DNA of 64,000 nt from Hoplostethus atlanticus. Its lineage: Eukaryota > Chordata > Actinopteri > Trachichthyiformes > Trachichthyidae. Within the stretch, counting starts at the first letter, position 1, and each line of letters starts with the position of its first letter. Below are positions 34,690 through 45,669 of this stretch, piece by piece. The position numbers and the translations under genes were made by a program. The DNA lies in NCBI GenBank assembly GCA_034670405.1, contig JAXDDX010000142.1, positions 684,001-748,000 of the forward strand. The letters run 5' to 3'. The notes beneath the pieces are model-generated. The model was not told the DNA's origin and did no database searches. It saw only the letters and a list, made by a program, of their open reading frames with translations.

Positions 34690-35730
34690 TAGCATTGCCT
34701 TCTTAGCATGCTTTCATTTCATCTCTATGAATCTAAGCTCATTGCCAAGATGAAGTCCTCTCCCTGTGCCCTCGACGTACCGCCCAGGAGATTTCTCAAG
34801 AAAGTATTTCCATCAGTCTGTCCATATATCTTCTACATTATTAATAGCTCGTTTTCAAATGGAATTGTCGCCGCCTACTTTAAAAATTCAACCACTTCTC
34901 AAAAAGCCTTCATTGACCCCTAACTCCTTGAATGACTAATGAAAATTTAAAAACTTCCTTTTCTGTCTAAAGTGTTGGAAAAATAGTGACTGACCATTTT
35001 ATGAATGGAAATGGACTCTGATAAGTTCCAGTCAGGTTTTAGACCTCTCCACAGTACTGGGACTGCTTAACTGCATAACTATTTGCTATTACCTGCTGAT
35101 GCAAGGAATTTTTCAGTTGTAATTCTGTTAGACCTCAGTGCTGCATTTGATACTGTTGATCATTTTATTCTGCTTGAACACACTGGGTTGGCATCCCTGG
35201 CACTGCTTTAGATCGGTGATGACTGGGTTTTAGATTGCTCCTACCTGCATGATAGTTCTTGTAGTGATTGGGGCCTCTAGGTCATCTCTTTCAAGGATGA
35301 CCTGCAATGTACCCCAGGGGTCTGTTCTCTGGTCAATCTTATTTTCCATTTATATGCTACCCCTGGGGCATATCATCCGTAGACACAACATCCGTTTCCA
35401 TTGTTATGCGGATGACACACAGCCTTACCTGAACCTCTGTACCAATCTCAAATTACATTAAGCAGATAGACACACTCCATGACTGCCTTCTGGACCTTCA
35501 AAACTGGATGTCACACAATTTCCTGCAATTGAATCTAGGCAAATTTTCAAGTTATTATTATTGGTCTTGATATCATCTTAAATCATCTAGCCCCTTCGTC
35601 CTTAAATTTAACCTTGAGTTGTAGGAATCTTGGTGTCATCTTTGACAACACTCTAACCTTAGACAAGAATGTTGTGCAGTCTTCACTATCTATAACTAAT
35701 CATTTTTATCCTTTAAGAACCTGGAAAAGT
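34690..35730 (+). pseudogene. L2/CR1-type LINE reverse transcriptase relic
   Basis: A decayed fragment of the ORF2 reverse transcriptase that copies LINE RNA at nicked DNA. Readable pieces in order: SSPCALDVPPRRFLKKVFPS and IINSSFSNGIV (34750-34880), FQSGFRPLHSTGT (about 35029-35070), LLDLSAAFDTVDH (about 35127-35165), VPQGSVLWSILFSIYMLPLG (35308-35367) and FHCYADDTQPYL (about 35395-35430), which holds the catalytic YADD. LGVIFDNTLTLDKN follows near 35628-35670. The pieces are in shifting frames with several stops. The endonuclease, the start of ORF2 and the 3' tail are absent. The motif spacing fits the L2/CR1 group common in fish; the exact clade is from memory. Confidence 0.88.
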
Positions 35731-35734
35731 TTAG

Positions 35735-36310
35735 ACATGTTTATCCAGACAAAATGATGTAGCAATACACTTCAAGGACCAAAAATGTTGTTATTGTAAA
35801 TTGTTATTATTATCATGTTCAGTATCTCCTTGCTAATAACACCAAAGCATGCACAGGCAAGCTGCAGTGAATGTTAGCCTGCTCTTCACACCACACTGAA
35901 AGCCCTATCAATTAACTAGAGACTAGAATGCGGTTGAAAGAAGGAGATCTGGAGAACAGTTGTTTACAGGGTCTACTTTCAGAGTCTACTATCATGGATA
36001 GCACTGCACTGCCCATACCATGTATTCCACATCTTGTGGTTTCAAATCCAGCTGTTGACCTTTGTCAAATGAGGTCTTTTCTTTCTTTATCCCATTTATA
36101 ACACTTTTAAGTTATCTTAAAAAGAAGAAATGTCATGAAAATCTATGTTCCACCACTTCGCAATATGATTGTAAACATCTCCTTATGCTCTCTGTCTTCT
36201 GAGGGTACTGCCCTGCAAGCAATGTAAGCAACTAGTGTCAGGGTGTCTGAGAACAAGCGCTGAAATCTGGGGTCCAAACACTGAAATCTGCTAATGGCTG
36301 CAGTCTTCTG
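35735..36310. other. Unique non-coding stretch
   Basis: AT-rich sequence after the LINE relic; it may include unrecognised LINE 3' sequence. No gene. Confidence 0.4.
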
Positions 36311-36311
36311 C

Positions 36312-36314
<3 letters not shown>

Positions 36315-36369
<55 letters not shown>
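36315..36369. repeat. (TG)n microsatellite
   Basis: About 27 perfect TG repeats. Confidence 0.98.
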
Positions 36370-36372
<3 letters not shown>

Positions 36373-36374
36373 AG

Positions 36375-37614
36375 GCTAATGGATTTACTGGAGATGGCGT
36401 CGGGTATTTATTACCATGTGTAATTGAATGCAATGATAATCGTTGTTGTGTAATGTGATTTTAATGCAGCAGCGATGGTTATGTATAAGGCCTAATGACT
36501 TTGCCTCCAAGGGGGTATGGCTCACAATTTAAAAAAAAAATGGAAAAGAATGTGATTTTGATTCCTCTCTCTCTTGCTATCTCTTCTCACTACAAATAAA
36601 GTTTGGTCAAAGTCCTCTCACTAATGAGCAAGCCCTTTTTAAGTTGTCTTTTTTTAGGTGGTCTAGTTATGTAATATTCTAAAAAAGGTATCTCTGTATG
36701 TGCATGTGTCTTTAATCCAAAGTTATAATGTTCACATCAAGCTAAAGCTAAAGCTGAAGATGGCAATTGCAACTGCAAATATTTGGCATGAATTACATAA
36801 GAGTTGTTTTTTTATCCAAGTCAACTGTATATGCTTAAAGGCAGAAAAGATCAATAACTATGACTTGAATTATCATATCCTTTCCAGCATAAGCCCTGAA
36901 TCTATTTCTGTTCACATACATTTCACAGTGGTTGTGAATTGCATTTCATGTTCATTATGGCCACATTTCACAAGCTAACGTCCACAAGAAGCTCGCAAAT
37001 AGGCATAGGAGGGCCCATCACCTGTTATTACAGTCCTGTCTTATCGACCTCTTAGTTTACTATGCAGGATACTGCAGGAAATTCCAGCATCTCTAAATGA
37101 ATCTCAAAGAGAAGCCCTTGGAAGCAGCTGCTGGAGAAATTGAACTATAAATACACACGTATGTGCATGTGGACATATACATACACACAGACAAAGACAC
37201 ACACACACACACACACACTTTCAAAGAAAAGCTCACCAATCTCCACAGCACACATCCCTCTCATTCTTACTTCATTTCAAATGTTTTGTACTGCATGCAT
37301 GGACCACGTGTGCATACGCGCTTATGTGCGTCAACCCACACATATGCATAACTACACATACACACATACACTACACACACACACACACACACTTACATAA
37401 AGCTGGGGCTTTGCTTGACATTATTAGTTTTGCATTTGGGCTCTCTGCCCAGAGTAACGGTATGGATTTTCGCCTTGGCTCCCTATAATTGGATGAGTTA
37501 AATTTCTCCATTCATTACATGTGCATCTGACCTCTGGACCCCGGCAGCTCCTGTGTTTTATTAGCACTCTCATCCCCTGATAATAGGAGACCCTCTCCCT
37601 CTCTCTCACACACA

Positions 37615-37645
<31 letters not shown>

Positions 37646-38345
37646 TCACTGTCTCCTCCTTAACGAATTAACCCTTAGCATTCTGTGAAGGGAGAGAGAG
37701 TGTGAGTTTAACCTCTAGCGGCATGGTAACCAATCATAAATTTAAGGATGAATTCATCAATAGCAAAGTCTACTACATGATATGTAGACCTCAACAGAGT
37801 GCCCAAAACAGAAAACTGTAAGCTCCAATATTTGCTCTAATATCTCTTTCCTATTTAACAATTCATTGGATGCTTGTGACTTTTGCCCTTAAATATTGTC
37901 TCGTACTAGACTGACATTTTACCTTTTCCAAACTCAAACAAAAAAAACTTTCTTTATGAAATGATTAGTAGAATCATTCACCCCAACAGATGTTGCCTGA
38001 CCTTAACAGCTAAGAAACAGTAATACAAATATATACTGTATATTTTCTCAATAAAAAAGGCCAAATCAAATTGTTTATTCTGTTTTGCAGAAGTACGAAA
38101 ATCATTTTGTTCTGAAATGTCTCAACTATTGCTCATGTTAACATTTCTGCCTGGTAATAGACATGCATAACTGCAATAACTGCATTACTGTATGTTTATT
38201 TACTTTTCAAGAAACATTAACCATTTTCATTTTGAGTGACAACAGCTGATTAAAAACTAAAGAAGAACTGTCATTATAATTCAAATAGGAAAAAAGGGAA
38301 TTTCTTGTCGGGGTGTCTAATCCTGGTTCCTGGTATATCCATGAG
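36375..38345. other. Unique non-coding stretch with CA arrays
   Basis: AT-rich sequence with (CA)n at 37196-37219, 37371-37392 and 37605-37645 (the last interrupted by a T). Open frames of 60-90 codons are CA-derived or featureless. Confidence 0.5.
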
Positions 38346-38348
38346 CTT

Positions 38349-38443
38349 TGTATACACATATCATGGTCATGTATATTTCATGGGAGCATGTATATTTAAC
38401 ACAGCCATGTATACCATATGTGGGCATGATATATGAGTACTGA
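38349..38443. repeat. Cryptic 19-bp-period tandem repeat
   Basis: CATGTATA starts at 38368, 38387 and 38406, and CATGATATA at 38425, each exactly 19 bp apart. A weaker unit precedes them at 38349 (TGTATACACATATCATGGT). The second and third full units share CATGTATA but differ in the rest, so this is an old, short minisatellite. It has no coding meaning. Confidence 0.65.
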
Positions 38444-38449
38444 CAGTCC

Positions 38450-41125
38450 TTGACATTATATGCACAATTACTCTTTGCCCCTGCCGTAAATCCCCGGGTT
38501 GAGCATAGTAAACAAAGAGGCAGGGCATCTCATCTGTCCAGGAGAGGGAGGGGAACATGGCACAAGGTCAAAGCCATTGTGGACTTCATCTGCGGCTTTA
38601 TACAATGAACACAGACTGAGAATCCATTTGTCACTGAATATGTATTTCACGGAGATGATGTATGCGGCAACAAATGTCCACATCCAGCAGAAAAGGTGCA
38701 GAACTCAAGAGAAGAGAGGGATTTTGTCAGTCCCAAAGTTCAGGCTCTCGCATCCACTTAGCCTCTTCCCTGAAAGACTAGGTGACTGTATTGATCGTAA
38801 CCATCTTTCAAGGCCAAAAACTTAAAGCCTTGTGTGGCACATTCAATGACCTGCTGTTGACGCTAATGTTGCCGGCTATGGCTCTCCAAGGACCCTGTGT
38901 ACAAGTATCTGCCTCACTGCTGGCTTTTGGCGTGGGGTTTCTGACAGCTGCACAACAATGCTAATTGCTGCTCTCTTGTAGCAGCCAATGTGTAATCAGC
39001 TCAGTACTCTGCTGTTTAAACTTTACAACAGTAATGTATGCAAACATGAATTCCATTTATTCCCCACCAGGTCCCAATAGGCAGGCCTTAAAGTTGCAAA
39101 CTGTCTTACATCACAAATTACTCGGTTGGCACTTAATGCATTTTATATCACTCATAATCCTGGTGTTCCACACAAATTAGTCAGAGTTGCCAGCATGCAT
39201 ATTTCTCACAATTATTTGGTACCATCAAACTCTTTTTCCTACCTATTTCCAGCACTCTTGGGTAACATGCACTTTTCATGGGTCTTTTATTATAGCATTA
39301 TTTTCTCTTATAGCAAAACAAACTTCGTTGGTGGCAGTTATCTCTCTCAAAAAAACACGAGCATGTGCCTGGGTTTTGATGAAATGAATGAACATATATA
39401 ACATTCTGTGATGTTCATTCATTTCACAAGTAATTAAATGCCAGGAATATCAACAAAACTGTTGATACTGATTAAGTGCTCTGACCTTGGCTATTGAAGC
39501 TGCCTAATGGTCCAGTATGATGAGCTAGCTACATCTATTACACCTGAACATATCTACTACTGTTTTTGACAAATAAAACATAAAATATAACACTTTTAAA
39601 TGCTTCTTACATAAGTCCGTTGTACATTATAGCACAGTGCAATGAAATTAAATACATTGGATTCATCCTGTTACATTGCTGACTGTTTAACAGTGAGGCT
39701 ATATTAATTTCCTCTTCTATAATTTCTAACTGATCAGCTGCGTACAGTTTTGTTGCATTTTGCTCTGACCCTACTTGTGGAGATATGAAGTATTTACAGT
39801 GACAGTCAACGATTTCATTTTGAGCATCAACATCATATGCACTATATTATTCCTGGAGACATTTTTTGTGTATTTTAGACCATGAATGTGGCCACTGGCT
39901 ACATTTTAACAGAGTCACCTCCCCTGTCACCTCAGTATATTAAAGCCGCGTTTGAGTGGGATCAATGATCCAAGAGAAGCTTGTTTGACTGACAGAAACA
40001 AACAGTTAGGGGATGTCATGGATGTGCTGACTGTCTTATAGAAAAGGCTGGATGGATGCACACTGGCTGAAGTAGCTATAGTGCTGATTCAGATACTGAC
40101 CTTGGAGGTGCTGTGGATGTCAGGATGTCTCACACATTCTCATTGGCATTCAACTTATACCACCAACTGCACACACATATTTGATGTGAATGGAGGAATA
40201 CACAATATCAGTATTTGAAATGTGCCTGTGTGTATCTCTGTGTGTGCACGTGCATGTCTGTTTATTGGACAGCGCTAACATATAACAAATAACATATAAC
40301 ACATAAGGATTACATATACTGTACTCATCTGTTTCAGTTGGTCCTGTTATGGTTATTTTTTACTTTTTTCATATTTAAACCACAGCGGGCATTACAACTA
40401 GCACAGTCACAGGGTTTATTCCAAGAAGTCTGTAATTTCTTGGAATATCCATCATAGCTAAAATAAATCATAATGTGACCAATGAGCAACGGGCATTTCT
40501 TCCTGGTCCCAGTTGGGACCTGACATAAACGACAACTATGAATTGATAGAAACTATCTAGCTTCTTTGCCACCTCTGAGTCCGCCGCATGACTTGTGTAA
40601 CTCAGCAACAGACCAGAATTGGAATCCAAATGTCTTGACATTTAATTGCCACCTGTAGGTCACTGGCTTAGCAATCCACAGCTCAGCGGTAGATCAGCTC
40701 ATCACGGCATTGACAGGTTCCCTCTCTCCCTCCCTCCAGGTTCCCTCTCTCTCTCTCGCCCACTGGCACCCGACGTCAATGTGAGGTGCCACGCAGGCAA
40801 TGATGACCTGGTCAATAATCAGTAATAAAGAAGGTGTGCTGAGCATGATTGTGGAATGATTGGTCTGTCAATACTGTATTGAGCAGACACTGAGGGCCAG
40901 ACAGAAACACGTTTTGGAGGCAATTGAAAAATGCAGCACAACATGGTTTGAAAACATGGCAGTTGTGTTGTGATAATGAACAACATCAGAAAGCATACAG
41001 CCTATCATGATATTTAATTCATTACTGTAATTAAGAATTTGTTTTTTTAGCCTTTCTCTCCTGAGACACATAAACACATTTTAGTAGAGAGGTCAGAGTA
41101 CAGGGGTTGACCAGGCTCAGCATCC
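38450..41125. other. Unique AT-rich non-coding stretch
   Basis: Contains a perfect 16-bp inverted repeat at 39380-39426 (listed separately) and a short CTCC/CTCT patch at 40722-40760. Small open frames have no domain. A faint tRNA-like feel at 40610-40720 is too weak to call. Confidence 0.45.
39380..39426. repeat. Perfect 16-bp inverted repeat (hairpin)
   Basis: TGAAATGAATGAACAT (39380-39395) is followed after 15 bases by its exact reverse complement ATGTTCATTCATTTCA (39411-39426). The stem is perfect but AT-rich and short. It could be a chance palindrome, a MITE remnant or a structured RNA if transcribed; the sequence alone does not decide. Confidence 0.7.
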
Positions 41126-41129
41126 CTGG

Positions 41130-41262
41130 AACAGGTATTGGTGTACAGTGTCTTGCTCATGAAACACTTCCAACAGGAATGTACATAGTCATGTATTGCT
41201 CAGTGGATAGAGCACGGCATTAACATTCCCATGGGAACCCTAAGTTTAAAAAATAATGTTTT
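41130..41262 (+). mobile_element. Probable tRNA-derived SINE fragment
   Basis: TTGCTCAGTGGATAGAGCACG (41197-41217) matches a tRNA A-box region, and upstream GTGTCTTGCTCATGAAACACTTC resembles sequence often found in fish SINEs. The B box expected about 35 bases later is not clear (GGGAACCCTAAG). It is an old and partial copy, lying just upstream of a Tc1 relic. Confidence 0.4.
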
Positions 41263-41402
41263 ACCATATTGCTGTGAGGTTGTACTGTATGTATGAAAGC
41301 ATCCTGTCACCTAGCCACACTGTGCCCATCATATGCCTATCACAGTCAAAATCAAGAATCAAACCATGGTCCTTTAGGTCTACCTCTCTTCTTTCCCTCT
41401 AC

Positions 41403-42250
41403 GGTTCAGGGCAAGATTAATTGCACCCTTGCATTTTATGTAGATAATGTACAATCTTCTGAAATAATTGGAAATTGAATTTTTTTTCGGTCTTCACACA
41501 TTAATCTATCGATTTACAATAGCACATGAGAATAAAAAAAAAAAATGTTCAATTCAAATCAATTTTGTTGGAGGAAATAGATTCTCATTTGCAGTGTAAT
41601 TCAACTCACCTGAGATAGGTTGCAGGTGCCCACATGGTATAAATGAAACAATTATCCATTTTAAAGTGATAAAACAGTCTGTTCTGCTTCCCCGGTCGTC
41701 TGTGAAAACGGTGAAGAGGAAAGAGCTGTCTGAGGATGTCAGAAAAACTATTATCACAAAATCCTTCTGGGAAAATGTTCTATGGACCAACGAAACCAAA
41801 TTAGAGCTGTTTGGCAATGCAGATCAATGTTCTGATCATATTCTAAATCTGACTGTCTATCAGCTTGTCCTAGTTAGGCCTGTCCTTTCAGTCTTGTTTG
41901 TGATAACGGGCTATGCAAATAAACGACTTCACTTGGCATTTTGGAGTGAAATGTGCTACCCGGTGTCAGAAAACTGTGTGTCAATTGAAGGTCATGCGTC
42001 CTTCAGCAGGACAGTGACCCAAAACACACATCCAAAATCACCCAGCAATGGTTCAACAGAAAACATTGGACTGTGGGTGGGCAATGATGAGTCATGGCCA
42101 TAAACACTTTTCAATTTTGAAACCATAAAAGGTTTTCTTAAATATTATTGTTTAATCGTGATGTGAAATAAAACAAATGAACGTGTGAAGACTGAAAATG
42201 TCAATTTCCCTTTATGTCAGAAGATATTGTCTGCTTAAAATGCAATAATA
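41403..42250 (+). mobile_element. Second dead Tc1-like element
   Basis: Long imperfect terminal inverted repeats. The left side (about 41424-41505) has TTGCATTTTATGTAG, CAATCTTCTGA and GGAAATTGA...GGTCTTCACACATTAAT. The right side (about 42164-42245) has the complements of CAGTCTTCACACGTTCATTT, GGAAATTGAC, ATCTTCTGAC and TTGCATTTTAA in mirrored order. The left outer end (GATTAATTGCACCC) looks like a Tc1-family terminus. The right outer end merges into a tRNA-like block. The family differs from the 19.5-21 kb copy. A transposase relic lies inside on the plus strand. Confidence 0.8.
41666..42103 (+). pseudogene. Tc1-like transposase pseudogene
   Basis: Readable pieces: LSEDVRKTIITK (amino-terminal region, about 41719-41760) is joined almost directly to FWENVLWTNETKLELFG (about 41767-41815), so the intervening DNA-binding part is deleted. 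The first catalytic Asp of the usual W(S/T)DET motif is Asn here. VLQQDSDPKHTSK (41998-42036), the second-Asp motif, is present in another frame. The DLNPIE block with the third catalytic residue is missing before the right inverted repeat. Intact members are about 340 residues. Clearly inactive. Confidence 0.85.
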
Positions 42251-42257
42251 AAGGAGA

Positions 42258-42350
42258 AAGCTCTGGCAGGATTCAATCCTTGGCCAGTAGGGACTCAACA
42301 TGCTGCTCCAGAGGTGAGGGCCTCAATCACTCTGCTATCTCTGGACACAG
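42258..42350 (-). mobile_element. tRNA-like SINE fragment
   Basis: On the minus strand GGATTGAATCC (complement of 42269-42279) resembles a B box. Upstream on that strand TAGCAGAGTGATTGAGGCC (about 42314-42335) is A-box-like with the spacing of a leucine/serine-type tRNA with a long arm. No tail was identified. It is immediately next to the right end of the Tc1 relic. This could be a chance resemblance. Confidence 0.35.
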
Positions 42351-42354
42351 AATG

Positions 42355-44680
42355 AACTTTCTTTCAATGACAATGCAATTCTGAAAGCATTCAAAATGTT
42401 ACAGCACCCGTACCAACTGTTGGTTCAAGATTCTGTGTCTCCATCATATCAGAAAAAAGTATGTGTAACGATGTATTTCATCATTGCCAGATTCCCAAAT
42501 CAAACTTCTCAGTTCCAATGAGTTTCTCCAGTGAGACAAAGCTTAGGGTGTGAGGGATGTGGGTGTTCTCTTTAATGCTACTCAGATGGGCCACGGGGTT
42601 GCAAATTCTCCCCACTGCACTCCATATTCCCCAGAGGAAATTGAACATTGTCATGGATGGATTAGCTCAGTAATGGTGAGACACATAGCTTGAGCAGAGG
42701 AGACCAGCTAAAAAACGCTGGGCAAATGAAGGAGGGGGAAAGGAATGAAATTCATTTCATACCTCCTCAGGCACATTCACTTGAGGAGTGCCTCTTCTGC
42801 AATGGTAAGCCAACACATAAGCAACTTTTAAGACACTTTAGAGCAGCTTTCAGGTTATATAATGCTATCTAAAGAAGTTAGAAGACACTGCCTTCAATCT
42901 CTGGTAACATAATGTTGTTATTGCAGTGTATTAACCTGTGCATTAACCTATGTAAAAGTATTTTAAGCACACAATTATAGTAGTACATATTAAAAAACAT
43001 TCCTTATAATGTACTTACAAGAGTGTAGCAATACAATGTAAGTACAGTGTACAAATGTAATATACATATAGATTATAATAATAAGAGTAATATAAGAGTT
43101 CATAACAAAAGAGTTCTGTCTTTGAAACCAAGTGTAACTGTGATATTACACTGTATTCAAGTCATTCAAGTCATTGAAAATTAAGAACCGGTGAGTACAC
43201 AGAAAAATCCTAAGCTAGTACATTATCAAAATACTGATTTTCTGTTCCCAATGTTTGACACTTTATTATTTATATTTCTTTATCTTTGATCCATGATTAG
43301 AAGTCCTGTGTGTAGGACTTTTACTTTTCAAATGACAAATTGAGGGCTGGATTGATAACACACAATGCATGCAGAATAATATAAATGTCCTGTTGGATGT
43401 AAGCTTTCTAAAATGGAATCGATGTCAGAGAGATCTGATGAATCATTTTGGGCAACAAGTTATCCACTGCCCAATATTTTAGCACAGTGTGAATATACCA
43501 GGATCAGCCAGGGAGTAAAATAGCATGGAAACACTTTATTAAAGTTCATTTTCTACTGACAAATAATATAACATATAGCCTCATATTACAGTACAGTCCA
43601 TCCCTTGGCACTCAGTAGGGCACAACATAACATAGTCTCAGTAATGAATACAAATTTCTTTCATTTATACTGGTGAAGTGTACTTGAGCAAGTCATTGAA
43701 TCCATACCAGCTCCAGGGGCGCTGTGCAGCTGACCCCGACCTCTGACCTCCCTGTAGAGCAAGTAAAAAAGAGAATTTCCTCATGGAGATCAATCAAGCA
43801 TCACATCATTATAAACAAGCAGGAAATGTTGACACATCATTCAGCATCACTCGTATCAGGTACTGGAGCTCTTTTTGCCAGTATTTATGTTAGTATTATA
43901 TTAGCCCATTGTATATTTGCATTGTGTTGTTCCGTTTGTGTAGGTACATTATGTATTAGAGTGATTCTCATTAACACTAACATTAGAACCGTATTATTGA
44001 CTATTTACAACACAAAATGGACAAATGAATGCAATAATACACAGGTCAAAACTGCTAGAATGGGGCCATTGTGAAGTAAAGTGTTTCCCAATCTCTAATC
44101 CATAGAAAATTGCCTGCTGATACAGCTACGCTTTCCAGGAGAATACCACTTTTTTCTTTGGTCCACCATCTTTTTGTCCGTAATCAATATTATTTATCTT
44201 GTCGGTATAATTTATGTTTTTATTTAAAATCCTCTCTAATACTATACTATAAACTATATAGCATGACAATTTCCTGTCAGCAGGAATGAACTTGGTTTAC
44301 TTGCTTGGTCAGGGTGATAGTGGGGAGTGCGTGAGATACGGCCATAATGAAAATCGCCAACCTAGGAATGTAACATACACACAGTAGGTGCCACAAGTTA
44401 GAATTTTCTGTCTTCCCTCCTATCTAATTCATTTACTGCAGAGTCTGGTTTTCTGGCAGTGTGGTCAGAGATAATGTTAATCTTGGTCAGCAGCCGTGGG
44501 AAGCCATGCAGTTCCACACAACACAACGGATTGGAACGATAACACAAATATACTCAGAGGCAGACGTGGAGCACTTATCTCCACGGTGAAAAGTTTGTGA
44601 GTGTGTGACAGTACATTTCCTGAGTTACCCCCGTTATGTTGATCGTAGTGCATATGGAAGGCTGGTTCTAATTACACGCT
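42355..44680. other. Unique AT-rich non-coding stretch
   Basis: Strongly AT-rich between 42890 and 43600. The 116-codon frame at 43724-44074 has no recognisable domain. No transposon or exon seen. Confidence 0.45.
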
Positions 44681-44689
44681 AGGAATGAC

Positions 44690-45125
44690 CGGGGTGGATG
44701 TAACCTGGCAAAAGACAAGGCCACGAGGCAGAGGACTCACGGGTCTCTCGGAGTCCCTTAAAAAGTGAAAAAACTAAACATGTCATCTTAAGAATTCGAC
44801 ATGGCTTCACAGTGCAAATAAAGGATATAGGTAATATGAATTATGTCTCGCATTGCGTTAAAGAGAGCTATAACGTTCTCTCTGGGGTCCCTCTTTATTT
44901 CAAGGAAGGGATCATTCAGGGTTCTAATTGACAACTCATCACACTCCTTGCTATTACGACTTCATTATATCTGCGGAGATAAAAATTAATGAGAGCAGAG
45001 GCACCGAATGGATATGCCAAACTTAGCATTCATTTACATTAAAGAAAAGGAAACTCTCACTTGGCCGGAAGGATAACGGTAATGACTTTAATCTGTGAGA
45101 ATTTCTAATTTAATGCCATAGTTCA
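44690..45125. promoter_or_regulatory. Candidate conserved non-coding element
   Basis: Long repeat-free stretch with TTCTAATTGAC (44919), CTTCATTATATC (44960), AAAAATTAATGAGAG (44981), TAACGGTAATGACTTTAATC (45073) and TTTCTAATTTAATGCC (45101). The density of TAAT/ATTA cores is among the highest in the window outside simple repeats. No coding signal. Conservation untested. Confidence 0.32.
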
Positions 45126-45329
45126 TTCATTGTTATTATTCTTTATGACCTTGTATATTTATTACTTTAAAGCTGCCATCTTCCAGTTGTGTTTGATGAT
45201 CCCTCATTACACACGTTTATTGTTAATATTTACTTCTTCTAAACCCATTTTCCTCTCGTTTCTGGAGCCCCTTTCTCGGCGCTCGCTTGCACTTCCACTC
45301 CTGCCTCCTCTCTCTCTCTTTCTCTCTGA

Positions 45330-45610
45330 CGGTGATAAGTTTCATTACTGTAGTCAATCTGGGCCCAGTGGACAGCTCCTCTGCAGCTCTGTGCACCTCA
45401 ATATAATCCTTTTAATTAAAGGCCTGCCCCCCGTGCCACGGCTGCCCTGCTCCCGCCTCTGCCCTTTCTCACACGGCGCCAACCTTTTGTTCGCCCAGGC
45501 ACTCACCCACTCGCTTCATGTCAAGCCACGCTCTTGCCATTTGAAAAGAGGAGACGTCACCTTTGTCTCTACCCCTTTTATGTGGCTTTAATCTCCGCCG
45601 CAATATTGCA
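45330..45610. promoter_or_regulatory. Candidate regulatory patch with TAATTA palindrome
   Basis: GC-richer, repeat-poor DNA containing CCTTTTAATTAAAGG (45408-45422), a near-perfect palindrome around TTAATTAA, just before a C-rich segment. A 153-codon frame (45130-45591) crosses it but has no domain. It ends at a TG microsatellite. Confidence 0.27.
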
Positions 45611-45617
45611 GACAGTG

Positions 45618-45618
<1 letters not shown>

Positions 45619-45666
<48 letters not shown>
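45619..45666. repeat. (TG)n microsatellite
   Basis: Twenty-four perfect TG repeats. Confidence 0.98.
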
Positions 45667-45667
<1 letters not shown>

Positions 45668-45669
45668 CA

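Noticed and set aside
38289..38335. hAT MITE terminus (GGGGTGTCTAATCCTGGTTC)
   Set aside because: It resembles a CAGGGGTGTCC-type end, but no matching opposite end or 8-bp duplication was found nearby.
40610..40720. tRNA-derived SINE
   Set aside because: There is a vague likeness to tRNA boxes (ATTGGAATCC, CAGCTCAGCGG), but order and spacing do not fit either strand.
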